From Tritrichomonas musculus (taxonomy: Eukaryota; Parabasalia; Tritrichomonadida; Tritrichomonadidae): a stretch of DNA of 64,000 nucleotides. The first letter of the stretch is position 1. Every line of letters begins with the position of its first letter. Shown here one piece after another: positions 1 through 9,285 of the stretch. The stretch spans positions 5,890,001-5,954,000 of the forward strand of contig JAPFFF010000006.1 of assembly GCA_039105265.1 (NCBI GenBank), read 5' to 3'. The notes under the pieces were generated by a model that did not search any database, was not told the DNA's origin, and saw only the letters and a program-made list of their open reading frames with translations. Position numbers and translations under genes: made by a program.

Positions 1-2785
1 GCTTTTTGTTTGATACTGTATTATTAATTACATTTGCAGTTATTGCGTACCAATCATTATCACCATCTGCATTAATCCATCTAAACGTTATTTTAATTAT
101 GAAATTTGGTGATGGTTTTTTCAAAGTTAATACATAGGTAGCAGTTGCATATTCGTCTTCATTAGTTAAATTTGCTTTTTCTTTCACAGTTGTGTATTCT
201 AATTGACGAGTTTTTAATGCATTTGTTAATGTTTCACTATTGACTAAATCATCTGGTATCGTTTGTATATCAGTTTTTAATGCATAACTACTTAATAGAG
301 TATTTACTTCTTCTTTTGAAGAATAATTATTTAATATATTTGTTAATTGATTGTTATTTTTAAAGTTTGCGTTTAAATATGTGTATGACGGATTATTATC
401 TTGAACATATCGAACAGTTGCATAATTATTTAATGTTTCACTTAATTTATTCGTGAATGATTCATTTAAATGATTTTTATGATTTTCAATCAATTTTTTA
501 GTTGCTGATGCTGTTAATAATTGATTATTCGTCAATGTTTCGCCTAATAATAATTCATTATCGTTTTTAGCTGCTGGGGTGTATTTGAGTTTAACAAATG
601 ATGGTTGAATTCTTCCATAAATTAAAAGATATGGAAATTCATAAACTAATTCGCAATTAATAGCTGAAATATCTGTAACATCTGAGTTCAAACATTCAAT
701 ACTTCCATTTTCCTTATACTCATATTCGTAAATTCGGTACATCTCGCCAATATCATCAACCATAAATGAAACATCAATTTTATAATTAGTTTCAATATGT
801 TCACAGTAATATTTAAAACATAATCTTTCATCAGGAATTATAATTTCTGTTTCAACATATGGTTTTTCTTCAACTACTTCATGAGGTGCTAATACTAATC
901 CATCATCAATTATTTCATCAACATATGCAACTTCTTTAACAGTTGATCCAGCATTTTTACTAAACGCTAATTTTAATGCACCAAATATACCTTCAGCACC
1001 AACTTTCATTAATCCACCAAAGTTAAAACAAAAGTTACTAATTTGTACGACATCCATAACTACATCAAACCAATTAGTTTTATTTTTCATATCGTTAATT
1101 TCTTTCTCTAACTTTGCACAATAATTTTGAAGTGCTGATATTTGATTAACGGCTATATCTACTGTGTTACTTAATGAATTCAAAACGAAAACGTGGGATT
1201 CAATGTTCTCACCTATGACTACACCTGAAGTTTGGATATTAAAGTTTGTATATAATGTTGTGCATGCTTCAGGTCGTGGTGAGACAGTATAATATCCAGT
1301 ATTAGCTAAGAACTCAAATGTATTCATTCCTTTTTGATAACTTACATCAGCAATAGTATAAATTAATTCATCATCTTTAGGCATATATAATATTAAACCA
1401 TATGGAGGATTACCGACTTGCAAAGGTGAAGTATAATGGTATTCAAGTAATTCAAAATAATTGTCGGATTGTAGTTTGTAGTTATTTAATCCCGATGATT
1501 TATATTCGAAGTCAACAATGAAGTCATAAGTTTTATTATTTATGTTTAAAGTTGCTGAATACGTACAATTAGCAAAATCTTTGACGGGGTAAATGTAAAC
1601 CCTCCATGCATCATTATCTTCTTTATATGTTTGAATTTTACAGTTATCTTTAGGCGCTAACATTCCTTTATTAACTAATAACTCAAATGGGTTTCCTTGA
1701 TTATCATAACCAGCGAAAGTGTGTAATACTTTTTTATTAGCTTCATTTTTAGCAATACAAATAAAAGCAACTTCATGAGAACCTGGATTTTTACGTGTTA
1801 ATTTCAGAGGTATATTGAAACTGTAATTAGTACCTACCCATTCATTACCTTGTTTAGTCATTTTGTAATCAGTACCGAATGCTTCATCGTGAAACTCAAA
1901 CGTTTGACCTTCAATTAATGTGTCAAATTCAGGAGTACCAGGAACATATCCCCAATCTGCATAATATAAAGGATTTGTTTTATCATCTATTACACCGTAA
2001 GCTTTCATTTCATAAAAGTCTGGTAATGGAGAACGATACAATTTAAAGCAATTATCCGCATCTATTGTATTACACCTAAGATTTATTAATTTATTTGAAT
2101 CATTAGCTTTGTCACAACTAACATTTGTTTTTTGATTTGCGATATAATTTATTTTCATAAATCCAGATGTATATAAATTTAATGGTGTATCACCTTTTTT
2201 ATTTGACATATATATTTTTGCTCCAACGTCATCTTCTTGATAAACTAACTCATAATTTCCATTTGAAATGTTAACAATAGGATTTTTAAACATGTTTTCT
2301 TTAGAAGTTTTAGTTATAATTGCTTTTGGTAATTTCATATATGCAGGCAATTCTATTTCGAAAACATCACCGATATATTCACCAAATTCAGTTTTGATTG
2401 AAAGCGAATTTAAATCTGGTTGATCTAAATTTTCCGTTAATTTATCTGAAGTAATGATGAAATCATATATACCATCTTCAAATGAAAAGTCACCATCATC
2501 ACCATCTTGTTTATCTTCTAATGTTTTAATTCTTGATTCATGATTGTTTAATTCATCCGTAAATTTCATGGTTTGTTGATTGTATGAAGAAACTGAGGCG
2601 TCAATGTCAGCAAGTCTTAATGTTAAACTTTGAGGATCTGCTGAAGTCATTATTATGTCACCGTCAATAGTGGCATCACTGTGAACATGAATGTTTTTAA
2701 ATTCTGAATCTTTATCGGGCATACCACCTCCACCACCGATGAATGCTCCATCTTTTGCATTTTGTTTTGTAATTATTGCAGTCAT
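1..2785 (-). CDS. Polinton fibre-like protein, partial (C-terminus off window)
   Basis: An open frame of about 928 codons starts with ATG at 2785 and is still open at the left edge. The N-terminus is Gly-rich (GGGGG, near residue 20), followed by a coiled-coil-like stretch around residues 60-85. Long beta-rich polar modules come next, and a second coiled-coil-like stretch lies near 540-560. The distal part has repeats of the type EVNxLLxxYALKxDI, which resemble trimeric phage-tail or fibre stalk modules. I infer a virion-surface attachment protein from its place next to the capsid genes and from this modular build; no specific family was recognised. A related module sits at 36150-36851. Confidence 0.6.
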   Translation of the reverse strand, partial: MTAIITKQNAKDGAFIGGGGGMPDKDSEFKNIHVHSDATIDGDIIMTSADPQSLTLRLADIDASVSSYNQQTMKFTDELNNHESRIKTLEDKQDGDDGDFSFEDGIYDFIITSDKLTENLDQPDLNSLSIKTEFGEYIGDVFEIELPAYMKLPKAIITKTSKENMFKNPIVNISNGNYELVYQEDDVGAKIYMSNKKGDTPLNLYTSGFMKINYIANQKTNVSCDKANDSNKLINLRCNTIDADNCFKLYRSPLPDFYEMKAYGVIDDKTNPLYYADWGYVPGTPEFDTLIEGQTFEFHDEAFGTDYKMTKQGNEWVGTNYSFNIPLKLTRKNPGSHEVAFICIAKNEANKKVLHTFAGYDNQGNPFELLVNKGMLAPKDNCKIQTYKEDNDAWRVYIYPVKDFANCTYSATLNINNKTYDFIVDFEYKSSGLNNYKLQSDNYFELLEYHYTSPLQVGNPPYGLILYMPKDDELIYTIADVSYQKGMNTFEFLANTGYYTVSPRPEACTTLYTNFNIQTSGVVIGENIESHVFVLNSLSNTVDIAVNQISALQNYCAKLEKEINDMKNKTNWFDVVMDVVQISNFCFNFGGLMKVGAEGIFGALKLAFSKNAGSTVKEVAYVDEIIDDGLVLAPHEVVEEKPYVETEIIIPDERLCFKYYCEHIETNYKIDVSFMVDDIGEMYRIYEYEYKENGSIECLNSDVTDISAINCELVYEFPYLLIYGRIQPSFVKLKYTPAAKNDNELLLGETLTNNQLLTASATKKLIENHKNHLNESFTNKLSETLNNYATVRYVQDNNPSYTYLNANFKNNNQLTNILNNYSSKEEVNTLLSSYALKTDIQTIPDDLVNSETLTNALKTRQLEYTTVKEKANLTNEDEYATATYVLTLKKPSPNFIIKITFRWINADGDNDWYAITANVINNTVSNKK

Positions 2786-2817
2786 TTATTGATTTATTAA
2801 TTATAAAAATAAAATAT

Positions 2818-3159
2818 TTAATATTCAAATTTAAGGAAAAGGGTGAAGTTATCAGGTATTATTTCATTACCTTTTGCATCAGTGAACCATACTTTAAATC
2901 TATCATGGTTTAATGTATATTTATATTTTCTGTTGTCATCTGGAGGCGTTAAATTAGCATACCAAACGAGAGAATCACAGTATTCATCACGTGGGACAAA
3001 TGACGCGTGGCATTCGGTTTCGCCATCTAAATATCCATCACATGTAGCACGGCAATATTGAAATGAAATATATTTATCATTACGAGAATTAACGAACTCA
3101 GGAGGAAATTTATTAATATATTCACGAGTGATAAAGTAAGTTTTGGTTGATTTGGTCAT
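2818..3159 (-). CDS. Small Polinton protein, unknown (113 aa)
   Basis: This 113-aa frame lies just upstream of the fibre-like gene on the same strand. It has several Cys and aromatic residues and no recognisable motif or membrane segment. It is included because it fills the space between neighbouring frames and has an ATG start with an AT-rich leader like its neighbours. It could be a small virion or accessory protein; function unknown. Confidence 0.5.
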   Translation of the reverse strand: MTKSTKTYFITREYINKFPPEFVNSRNDKYISFQYCRATCDGYLDGETECHASFVPRDEYCDSLVWYANLTPPDDNRKYKYTLNHDRFKVWFTDAKGNEIIPDNFTLFLKFEY

Positions 3160-3241
3160 TTATGATTTGATAAAAATAAAAATATATAAATTTAAAACAT
3201 GTAGCTTTTGGCTGCAGAATTCTTTTAGAATTCGTCTGGGT

Positions 3242-3592
3242 CTATTTCGAGAAAATTTCATAATTTTCGATTAAATAGTTTTTAATTATTGGTATTAATG
3301 AATATGCTTTTTGGGACATGAATGAATCAAGCTTGAAATCATTTTTCTTGATATCTTCTGTTAATCCTTCATTTATTAAATCAACGTATTCATTAACTTT
3401 AACTTCAAATGTTTCCTCGCATATGGCAATTAATTTTTGGCAACATTCTTGATTTATTTCTTTATCATTAGTTATTTCATCATATAAATCGAAAACGATG
3501 TCGAAAATATGATCGTAAATAGCATTTTCGCTAATGACATTATTTATTGACACATTAAGACATAAATCAATGATTGTATCATTAATCTTCAT
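3242..3592 (-). CDS. Small acidic Polinton protein, unknown (116 aa)
   Basis: This 116-aa acidic, Ile/Asn-rich, probably all-helical protein shows no motif I recognise. The gene is in tandem with the 156-aa gene upstream. The two 3' ends share a short identical stretch (ctgggtctattt at about 3235 and 3631), which suggests that part of one gene end was duplicated. Function unknown. Confidence 0.5.
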   Translation of the reverse strand: MKINDTIIDLCLNVSINNVISENAIYDHIFDIVFDLYDEITNDKEINQECCQKLIAICEETFEVKVNEYVDLINEGLTEDIKKNDFKLDSFMSQKAYSLIPIIKNYLIENYEIFSK

Positions 3593-3618
3593 TTATATTA
3601 GGATAAAAATTTATAAAT

Positions 3619-4089
3619 TTAAAACAAGTCTGGGTCTATTTCTTCATCATTAATGTTACATTTTTCGGATAATTCATTTACAATTTGAACTTTAGCCTCA
3701 GACCTATTTTTAATGAATTCATTAAGTTTATTTTGGTTTTCACATTCTTTTACTACACATTCATGATAAAATGTCGTTTTATAATTTATTCTATCAGCTT
3801 TAATATAAGCTTTCATTAATCGTATTTGTGATCCTGACGTTAAGGCACCGAAGGCACGTTTAGGAATAGTTAACCATTCACACTCAGGGAATAACTCTCT
3901 AAATTCTTTATATGTCATGACATTTTGGGTATTATTTTTATAAACTAATGAAAGAAATAATATCTTTACGTTCATTTTGTTTTTATAGAATTTATCAGTT
4001 ATGAAGTCATCAAAATATACTTGAACAGCTTTAAGTTCTGATTCAGGAAGTTTTTCAAATAACTTATTAATGTTGATGTATTCACTCAT
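3619..4089 (-). CDS. Small Polinton protein, unknown (156 aa)
   Basis: A 156-aa mixed-charge, probably helical protein with an acidic tail (EEIDPDLF). It sits directly downstream of the candidate major capsid gene on the same strand. No family was recognised. Its position in the cluster suggests a virion or morphogenesis role, which is inference only. Confidence 0.5.
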   Translation of the reverse strand: MSEYININKLFEKLPESELKAVQVYFDDFITDKFYKNKMNVKILFLSLVYKNNTQNVMTYKEFRELFPECEWLTIPKRAFGALTSGSQIRLMKAYIKADRINYKTTFYHECVVKECENQNKLNEFIKNRSEAKVQIVNELSEKCNINDEEIDPDLF

Positions 4090-4191
4090 TTGTATAGAAA
4101 TAAAAAAATTAAAAAATAAATTTTAAATAGATTTAAAAATTTTTGAAAACGTTTGAAATGAAAAAATAATTAAATTAATTTAAAAGTTAAT

Positions 4192-5865
4192 TTATTCATA
4201 ACCGAATGGAACACCTTTAGGGAAATATTCAACACCATTAACAGACCAAGTAAAGTATGTATCGCTACATACCCAAGCTTCTGGTGCTGGTGGATGTTGT
4301 TCTTTATGTTCTAAATCAGGAATGAAATATGTGTCATCATCACCTCTGTATAATGGTTGACCACGGAAAGTGACAGTAACAGAATTAGAGCCAGTATCGA
4401 TTCCATCAAATACATAACCAGCGTTTGAACGTTCAAGTTGGAAGTTAATACCAAAACTTGTACCATCACTTCTGCAGTTTGTATAACGTTTACCAGTTAC
4501 TGGATCATTTAATGGTTGAGTGAATGAATCTTCAAATTCTTGTGTAGCTTCAAGTGAACCATCTAATTCATTAGCGATTAATTGATGCTGGTAAAATCTG
4601 GCTGAACATGTACTTCTGAATTCAGTGTCTGGATAAGTTCTTTTATTAACGACTAATTGAACATTTTGATACATGATATTTTCAAAACATGTAATATCTC
4701 CTGGAGTACGTGGAAACATCATCGTAATATTAGTAGCATTTCTGAGAGGAATTGATTTTGAAATTTCTAAACCATTAACTTTGGCGCTTCCTTCAAATAT
4801 TTCACGTGTTAATTCTTGTGATGGAACTAATAATGGTGTTTGTAATTCATGAACGAGTCCTTGATATACACCAGGTTTGAGTCCAAATCCTGCAAGATTT
4901 GAACGAACTAATTGAATAGTACCACCTAAAACATTTAATGTTATTTTACCAACTTTCATATCAATTCCGTTTGCATCTGAACCAACAGTAACTTTTAATG
5001 ATCCATCAGCAGGTTCTGAATTTGCACCAGCTTTATATTCGATGACTATATTTGATGGATTACCTACTTGTGTGAATTTACGAGTAATTGGTACAACTGC
5101 TGGCATTTCTTCATCAATTGGTTTATCTTCAAGGAATTGTAAAGTTTCTTTAACAACATTTGGATTAACTTGACACCAAACCATTGCACGTAATGAGGTT
5201 TTAACTTCTTCTTCAATTTCACCACAAATTGCGTTGGGATAAAGCTGCCATGCCTGAAGTGCGAGTTGGTCAATAAATGGTATTGTCAACTCAATTGTAA
5301 ATGTGTGTGGTTGACCATCTGCTATATCCTTTAAATCAATATAACATCCACAAATAGATGGTGAATATTGACTGACATTTTCCCATGTTGAATGTGAGAA
5401 TTTAGAAGTAGCTTTTGCATCTCGTGGTTTAATTGAGTTATAAGCGAATGATTCACGTTGAAGTTCATCTTGTCTGTATGTATCTAAAAGTTTTCCATTA
5501 ACCCAAAATCTACAATCTTCATAAAATTCAACAGCATTTTTGAATCCAACAAATATTTTCATTAATCCGTTAGTATCTGCTGAAACATCAATTTTGTCAG
5601 AAAGTTTTAATTGAAAATCTAAAAGTATTGTTGAAAATGATTTTTCAATTTGTGAAATTGTATGTCCTGAATGAGTAAGTTTTATACGTGTTTTGGTACC
5701 AACTGGAAGGGGAGCATCTTTATCTTTGAATTCTTCCATAATCCATGAAAATGAATTATCACCACCATTTCGTTGAATTAAATTTCTGAGTTTGTTTTGA
5801 AAGAATGAGAGAACGTCTCCTTCATCATTACCTAAATTTTTCGTTTGAGCGTTTAAGTATGTCAT
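4192..5865 (-). CDS. Candidate Polinton major capsid protein (557 aa)
   Basis: A 557-aa protein, predicted beta-rich with many short strands and few helices, no signal peptide and no membrane segment. The length fits double jelly-roll major capsid proteins of Polintons and adintovirus-like elements (about 500-650 aa). It is the largest complete gene in the block and sits near the packaging ATPase, as in other Polintons. The assignment rests on size, predicted fold character and context, because these capsids share no short diagnostic motif readable by eye. A penton-type protein is the main alternative. The frame looks whole. Confidence 0.6.
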   Translation of the reverse strand: MTYLNAQTKNLGNDEGDVLSFFQNKLRNLIQRNGGDNSFSWIMEEFKDKDAPLPVGTKTRIKLTHSGHTISQIEKSFSTILLDFQLKLSDKIDVSADTNGLMKIFVGFKNAVEFYEDCRFWVNGKLLDTYRQDELQRESFAYNSIKPRDAKATSKFSHSTWENVSQYSPSICGCYIDLKDIADGQPHTFTIELTIPFIDQLALQAWQLYPNAICGEIEEEVKTSLRAMVWCQVNPNVVKETLQFLEDKPIDEEMPAVVPITRKFTQVGNPSNIVIEYKAGANSEPADGSLKVTVGSDANGIDMKVGKITLNVLGGTIQLVRSNLAGFGLKPGVYQGLVHELQTPLLVPSQELTREIFEGSAKVNGLEISKSIPLRNATNITMMFPRTPGDITCFENIMYQNVQLVVNKRTYPDTEFRSTCSARFYQHQLIANELDGSLEATQEFEDSFTQPLNDPVTGKRYTNCRSDGTSFGINFQLERSNAGYVFDGIDTGSNSVTVTFRGQPLYRGDDDTYFIPDLEHKEQHPPAPEAWVCSDTYFTWSVNGVEYFPKGVPFGYE

Positions 5866-5976
5866 TTTAAATATTGAAAAAAAATTAAATAATAAGTTAA
5901 TAAAGAAAAGAATTTATAGTTTTGAAAAATAAATGAATTAAGAAATGAAAAATAAATTTTTTACATTAATGAAAAC

Positions 5977-6297
5977 ATGGCATTTGGAAGTTGGTTTAAA
6001 AATATTGTGAAAGGAGCTAAAAACATAATTGGCAAAATAGTTCCAAAAGTAAAGAAAGCAGTTGAAACAGTTGGTAGATTTGCACCATTGATAGGACAAG
6101 CTGGTGATTTAATAGGTGGAAGTGCTGGTGAGGTAATAAATACAATCGGAAATGGTGTGAGTAAATTAAATGACAGAATTAATTATAAAGGTGGAAATGT
6201 TAACGCGTTAGGTGCGAATGGTGCAGGAGCTCGAAGAATTGTAGGCGCAAATGGTAGTGGTGTAAGAAGATTTGATATTCCGTTACTGAAGGAATAA
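5977..6297 (+). CDS. Small Gly-rich amphipathic Polinton protein (106 aa)
   Basis: This 106-aa basic protein starts with an amphipathic, Lys-rich helix (residues 1-35: many K, V, I) and continues through a Gly/Ala/Asn-rich tail with a repeated GANG(A/S)G(A/V)RR motif (about 77-98). It is transcribed divergently from the capsid gene, with about 110 bp between the two starts. This make-up resembles minor virion proteins that bind membrane or DNA (adenovirus pVI/pX-like in character). That role is inferred from composition and position. Confidence 0.55.
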   Translation: MAFGSWFKNIVKGAKNIIGKIVPKVKKAVETVGRFAPLIGQAGDLIGGSAGEVINTIGNGVSKLNDRINYKGGNVNALGANGAGARRIVGANGSGVRRFDIPLLKE

Positions 6298-6304
6298 AAA
6301 TAAA

Positions 6305-6445
6305 TCATGAGTAAAGTCGTTTCCTCATTTCATCAGTTAAAGGTGGATCTATATTTAATGTTGGGGAAAGTTTCACAATGCGAATGAGTAAATTAGCGAG
6401 TTCAATAATTGCTAAACAACCAAGAAAAATTTCTGATAAACTCAT
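6305..6445 (-). CDS. 46-aa single-pass membrane protein (candidate)
   Basis: A short minus-strand frame fills the gap between two plus-strand genes. Residues 5-24 form a hydrophobic segment (IFLGCLAIIELANLLIRIV region), followed by a polar tail with a basic end (RKR). The start ATG is followed by a good frame to a TGA 46 codons later. Small membrane proteins are common in Polinton gene clusters, and the gap has no other explanation. At this length a chance frame cannot be excluded. Confidence 0.4.
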   Translation of the reverse strand: MSLSEIFLGCLAIIELANLLIRIVKLSPTLNIDPPLTDEMRKRLYS

Positions 6446-6515
6446 TTATTATTAATTAAAAATTTTTATTTTTGTTTTTAATTAAAGATCTTTGATCAGA
6501 ATTATTTCATAATTC

Positions 6516-6875
6516 ATGGATTTAAAAGTTATTGAACCAATTAAAAACTATTTAAAAGAATTTAAAACAGTCGATGAATTTAATTTATGGTATTCAAAGA
6601 ATAAGGAAGAAGTGGATAAGTTAACGACTCATAAATTAAACAAAATGTATAAAATCGATGGTTATAGAATTACAAAAATAAAGGGTGTTTTGATGTTAAA
6701 GAAATGGGTTGAAAAAGAGGAAAAAGAGATAGTTAGTAAGGCTTCGCCCAGGACGGATGCCATTGAAGAATTAAGGAATGAAATAAATGAAATCAGAAAT
6801 ACAGTAAATAAAATTATATCATTTCTTCAGGAATCGTCAAGTTCTATTGATGTATTACCACCATCGACAACTTGA
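6516..6875 (+). CDS. Small coiled-coil protein of the Polinton (119 aa)
   Basis: A 119-aa Lys/Glu-rich helical protein. Its C-terminal third (about residues 80-105) reads as a coiled coil with I/L/V spacing (IEELRNEINEIRNTVNKI). No family was recognised. Its 3' end overlaps the 3' end of the convergently transcribed packaging ATPase by about 49 bp. A small scaffold or accessory virion protein is possible but unproven. Confidence 0.5.
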   Translation: MDLKVIEPIKNYLKEFKTVDEFNLWYSKNKEEVDKLTTHKLNKMYKIDGYRITKIKGVLMLKKWVEKEEKEIVSKASPRTDAIEELRNEINEIRNTVNKIISFLQESSSSIDVLPPSTT

Positions 6876-7660
6876 ATGATCATATATGGATGACTTTCAC
6901 AATCTTCAGTTTTTCGTTTCAATATTTTTGAATACATTTCATAAAATTCGTCAAATGATAAATTAGATGCTGATTGTGAATAAATATAACGTAATTGTTG
7001 TTTATTGAAACATGGAAATATAAATAATGTTGATATTTCATTTTTAACATGAGGTTTTAATCCTTTCCAACCTTGAATTAAAAGGAGGAATGAAAAATTT
7101 ATATGTCTACATCTACGTATTAATTGGCTAAAATAAGATTCTTCTGAAGAAAAGAGTTTACTATTTGAGATATCATCGAATAAAACGATTGTATGCAATA
7201 CTTCTCGGTTGAAATCAGAAACGGCAAGCATTTTAAACATATCCTCTTTTTGTTGATCATCTATTTTATCCTGCAAGTTTTCCCGTTTGATAAGATTATA
7301 TAAATTCTTTGCTGAGATTAAATCCTTCATAAATTCAACAGCTTCTTGTTCACTAATGATAATATATGGAATCATAAGAAGTGGCTTTAAAGCTAAAAAT
7401 GTTTTATCTGATTCTTGACCGTCTTTTGTAACGTAGACAAATAAGTGATGAGTGTTTAATACACCTAATTTGATGATTTCCTTTAATGCTATCACAGTCT
7501 TTCCTGATGATTGCTTACCAACTATGACGTTAACACTATTTAACCTAACATTAACCTCAGGGTGTATTTCAGAAATTAGGTTTTCATTTTTATTCATAGT
7601 ATAGGTTTTCAACGTATTCATAACGTGCGTTTTAACCATATTCTCTAATGATGTGTTCAT
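6827..7660 (-). CDS. Polinton DNA-packaging ATPase (A32/FtsK-HerA type)
   Basis: This 277-aa protein carries a Walker A P-loop (GKQSSGKT, residues about 48-55) and a Walker B strand ending in DD (IVLFDDI, about 158-164). A downstream polar segment, LLLIQGWK, fits the sensor region. Size and motif spacing fit the A32-like ATPases that pump DNA into capsids of Polintons, virophages and nucleocytoplasmic large DNA viruses. Location beside the capsid gene supports this. The frame looks whole. Confidence 0.75.
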   Translation of the reverse strand: MNTSLENMVKTHVMNTLKTYTMNKNENLISEIHPEVNVRLNSVNVIVGKQSSGKTVIALKEIIKLGVLNTHHLFVYVTKDGQESDKTFLALKPLLMIPYIIISEQEAVEFMKDLISAKNLYNLIKRENLQDKIDDQQKEDMFKMLAVSDFNREVLHTIVLFDDISNSKLFSSEESYFSQLIRRCRHINFSFLLLIQGWKGLKPHVKNEISTLFIFPCFNKQQLRYIYSQSASNLSFDEFYEMYSKILKRKTEDCESHPYMIIQVVDGGNTSIELDDS

Positions 7661-7767
7661 TTTCTATGTATTAATGTAAAAGTTTATTTTAATTATTGAT
7701 AAAAATATATTTTTATGTTTATGAATCATTAACTGAAATTAGATATTAACACATTTCTTAAAATTTA

Positions 7768-9201
7768 TTATTCAGGTTCTTCTACGATTGCTGATGTTTG
7801 TAATGCTTGTACTTGTGATTGAACATTAGCATCAAACCATTTATTAAAATCACTTGGATTTGGAGGTAATGTATTTATTCCTTTAAGTATTATTGCAATT
7901 GTTGCTTTAGCAACTAATGGAATATGTTCAGGGTCAACTGGTAGTCCGGATTTATTACACATTTCACATGCAGTAGGTACAAATTCACCAATTTTTACAG
8001 GATTAATTAAATAATCGTGAACTATAAACTCAATAGCTTCTTTAACTGCTTTCTTTCCTCTTAAATTCTTCCATTGATCCTCATTAACATTCATAACACT
8101 TTCACCATAAACATAAACCATTGCAGGAAGTAAAGCAAATTGATTCCATATAACCGTTGCCATTTGTGTAAGTGTGAATGGTAATTTTACACCGTTGAGG
8201 TATTTAATACCTTGATAAATAGGAGAAATACACTTACCAACAAATGCCTGATAAGTTGAACGTTTCTTTGGTTTGATTAAGTGTTTTTCATCGATACCAG
8301 CAGCTTTTAATTTTGTTTCAAAGTCTTGCCAACTTTCACCCGCATAATTAGTGACTGTACGCCCTGTTTCATCAAATTCAGGATGATATATATTATTAAT
8401 AAATCCTCTTAAGTTTATACCTTGTTTATGAGCTTCTTTACGTTGGTCCACAGATGGGTAAGTTTTATAATAAGCATTGCGATATGGGAATAATGACGGA
8501 ACGGTTGTAAATCCATTAACTATTACAGGCTTTTTACCTTCTTTTGTTTGTACGACGACTTCAGGTATTCCATCACCATCTAAATCTTTACCGGTGGCTT
8601 CATATAAATCATTATATCCATGTCGATTAATCCATTCATTCGCACTTACAACACTTTGAGCGTCTCGAATTTGTTTAACATCTTGATTTAATTTAGCCAC
8701 AACATTAATTAAGTCATCCATACCAACATTACCGTATTTATTTTGTTTTGCCTTTTTTGTTGGTTGAATAGCCGCCATTCTTTCACGGTAAAACGCCATA
8801 TCAGTTAATGCTTTCGTTAAGTCTTTCTTATTAATGTTATTTTCTGCCAAGCTAGCGTATGATTGATCACGCATTTGGTTTAATTGAGAAACATTATTTA
8901 TTAATTGCGGAATTTTCGATTTATTCATTTTATTAATTGGTAAAAAATTTAAATTATCGTTTTTGTTTTGAAAATTATTTAATCTAGAAATAAAATTTGA
9001 AATTGATTTATCATTTATTCTCAAACCTTCATGTTGTATATAATTATTTTCATTTAAAAATTTCATTAAATTTGCAACTGAACCTTGCCATGAAGGCGAC
9101 TCATGAAGAGTAACGTTAAGTTTTTCATTAATTAATTCAATATATTTATTAAGTTTATCAAGTTTCAAACCTTTAAAATTATTTCTATTTAATTTTAACA
9201 T
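7768..9201 (-). CDS. Polinton-associated protein, unknown (477 aa)
   Basis: A 477-aa protein. The N-terminal 150 residues are Asn/Lys-rich and helical. Near residues 206-214 there is a Ca2+-loop-like acidic motif (DLDGDGIPE). The C-terminal half has hydrophobic segments around 345-365 and 415-440 and a CxxC (ACEMC, about 402-406). It is transcribed with the ATPase, about 110 bp upstream. A minor capsid, membrane or terminal-protein role is conceivable, but I do not recognise the family. Confidence 0.55.
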   Translation of the reverse strand: MLKLNRNNFKGLKLDKLNKYIELINEKLNVTLHESPSWQGSVANLMKFLNENNYIQHEGLRINDKSISNFISRLNNFQNKNDNLNFLPINKMNKSKIPQLINNVSQLNQMRDQSYASLAENNINKKDLTKALTDMAFYRERMAAIQPTKKAKQNKYGNVGMDDLINVVAKLNQDVKQIRDAQSVVSANEWINRHGYNDLYEATGKDLDGDGIPEVVVQTKEGKKPVIVNGFTTVPSLFPYRNAYYKTYPSVDQRKEAHKQGINLRGFINNIYHPEFDETGRTVTNYAGESWQDFETKLKAAGIDEKHLIKPKKRSTYQAFVGKCISPIYQGIKYLNGVKLPFTLTQMATVIWNQFALLPAMVYVYGESVMNVNEDQWKNLRGKKAVKEAIEFIVHDYLINPVKIGEFVPTACEMCNKSGLPVDPEHIPLVAKATIAIILKGINTLPPNPSDFNKWFDANVQSQVQALQTSAIVEEPE

Positions 9202-9227
9202 ATTCTTTATATTAAAATAAATTTAAT

Positions 9228-9275
9228 CATTTATGTATAAAATTTATGTTTTCAATATTTGACTTTTGAGATTTA
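9228..9275 (+). repeat. 48-bp direct repeat, left copy
   Basis: This stretch, just upstream of the 477-aa gene and left of the MULE composite, matches 26680-26728 at nearly every position (I count about three differences plus one length change). It lies outside the MULE target duplication, so it is not part of that transposon. It may be shared Polinton-end or promoter DNA. Confidence 0.7.
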
Positions 9276-9277
9276 TT

Positions 9278-9285
9278 TTTTTGAG
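9278..9285. repeat. Left target-site duplication of the MULE composite
   Basis: The sequence tttttgag directly precedes the element tip GGGAAT. The same eight bases follow the right tip ATATCCC at 26260-26267. The match fixes both borders of the composite. Confidence 0.85.

Larger units (their letters stand above)
1..9285. mobile_element. Polinton/Maverick element, partial (virion-gene half)
   Basis: A block of tightly packed genes, mostly on the minus strand, fits the structural half of a Polinton/Maverick virus-like element. It holds a long fibre-like protein, a candidate double jelly-roll major capsid protein, a small glycine-rich amphipathic protein and an A32/FtsK-type packaging ATPase. 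Polymerase B, integrase and protease, expected in a complete element, are not seen and would lie beyond the left edge if present. The right limit is uncertain: the MULE composite inserted just beyond the last gene, and sequence resembling this flank recurs at 26680-26728, so the tip may lie at 26268-26730. The reading frames in this part look whole, which suggests a fairly young copy. Confidence 0.75.
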
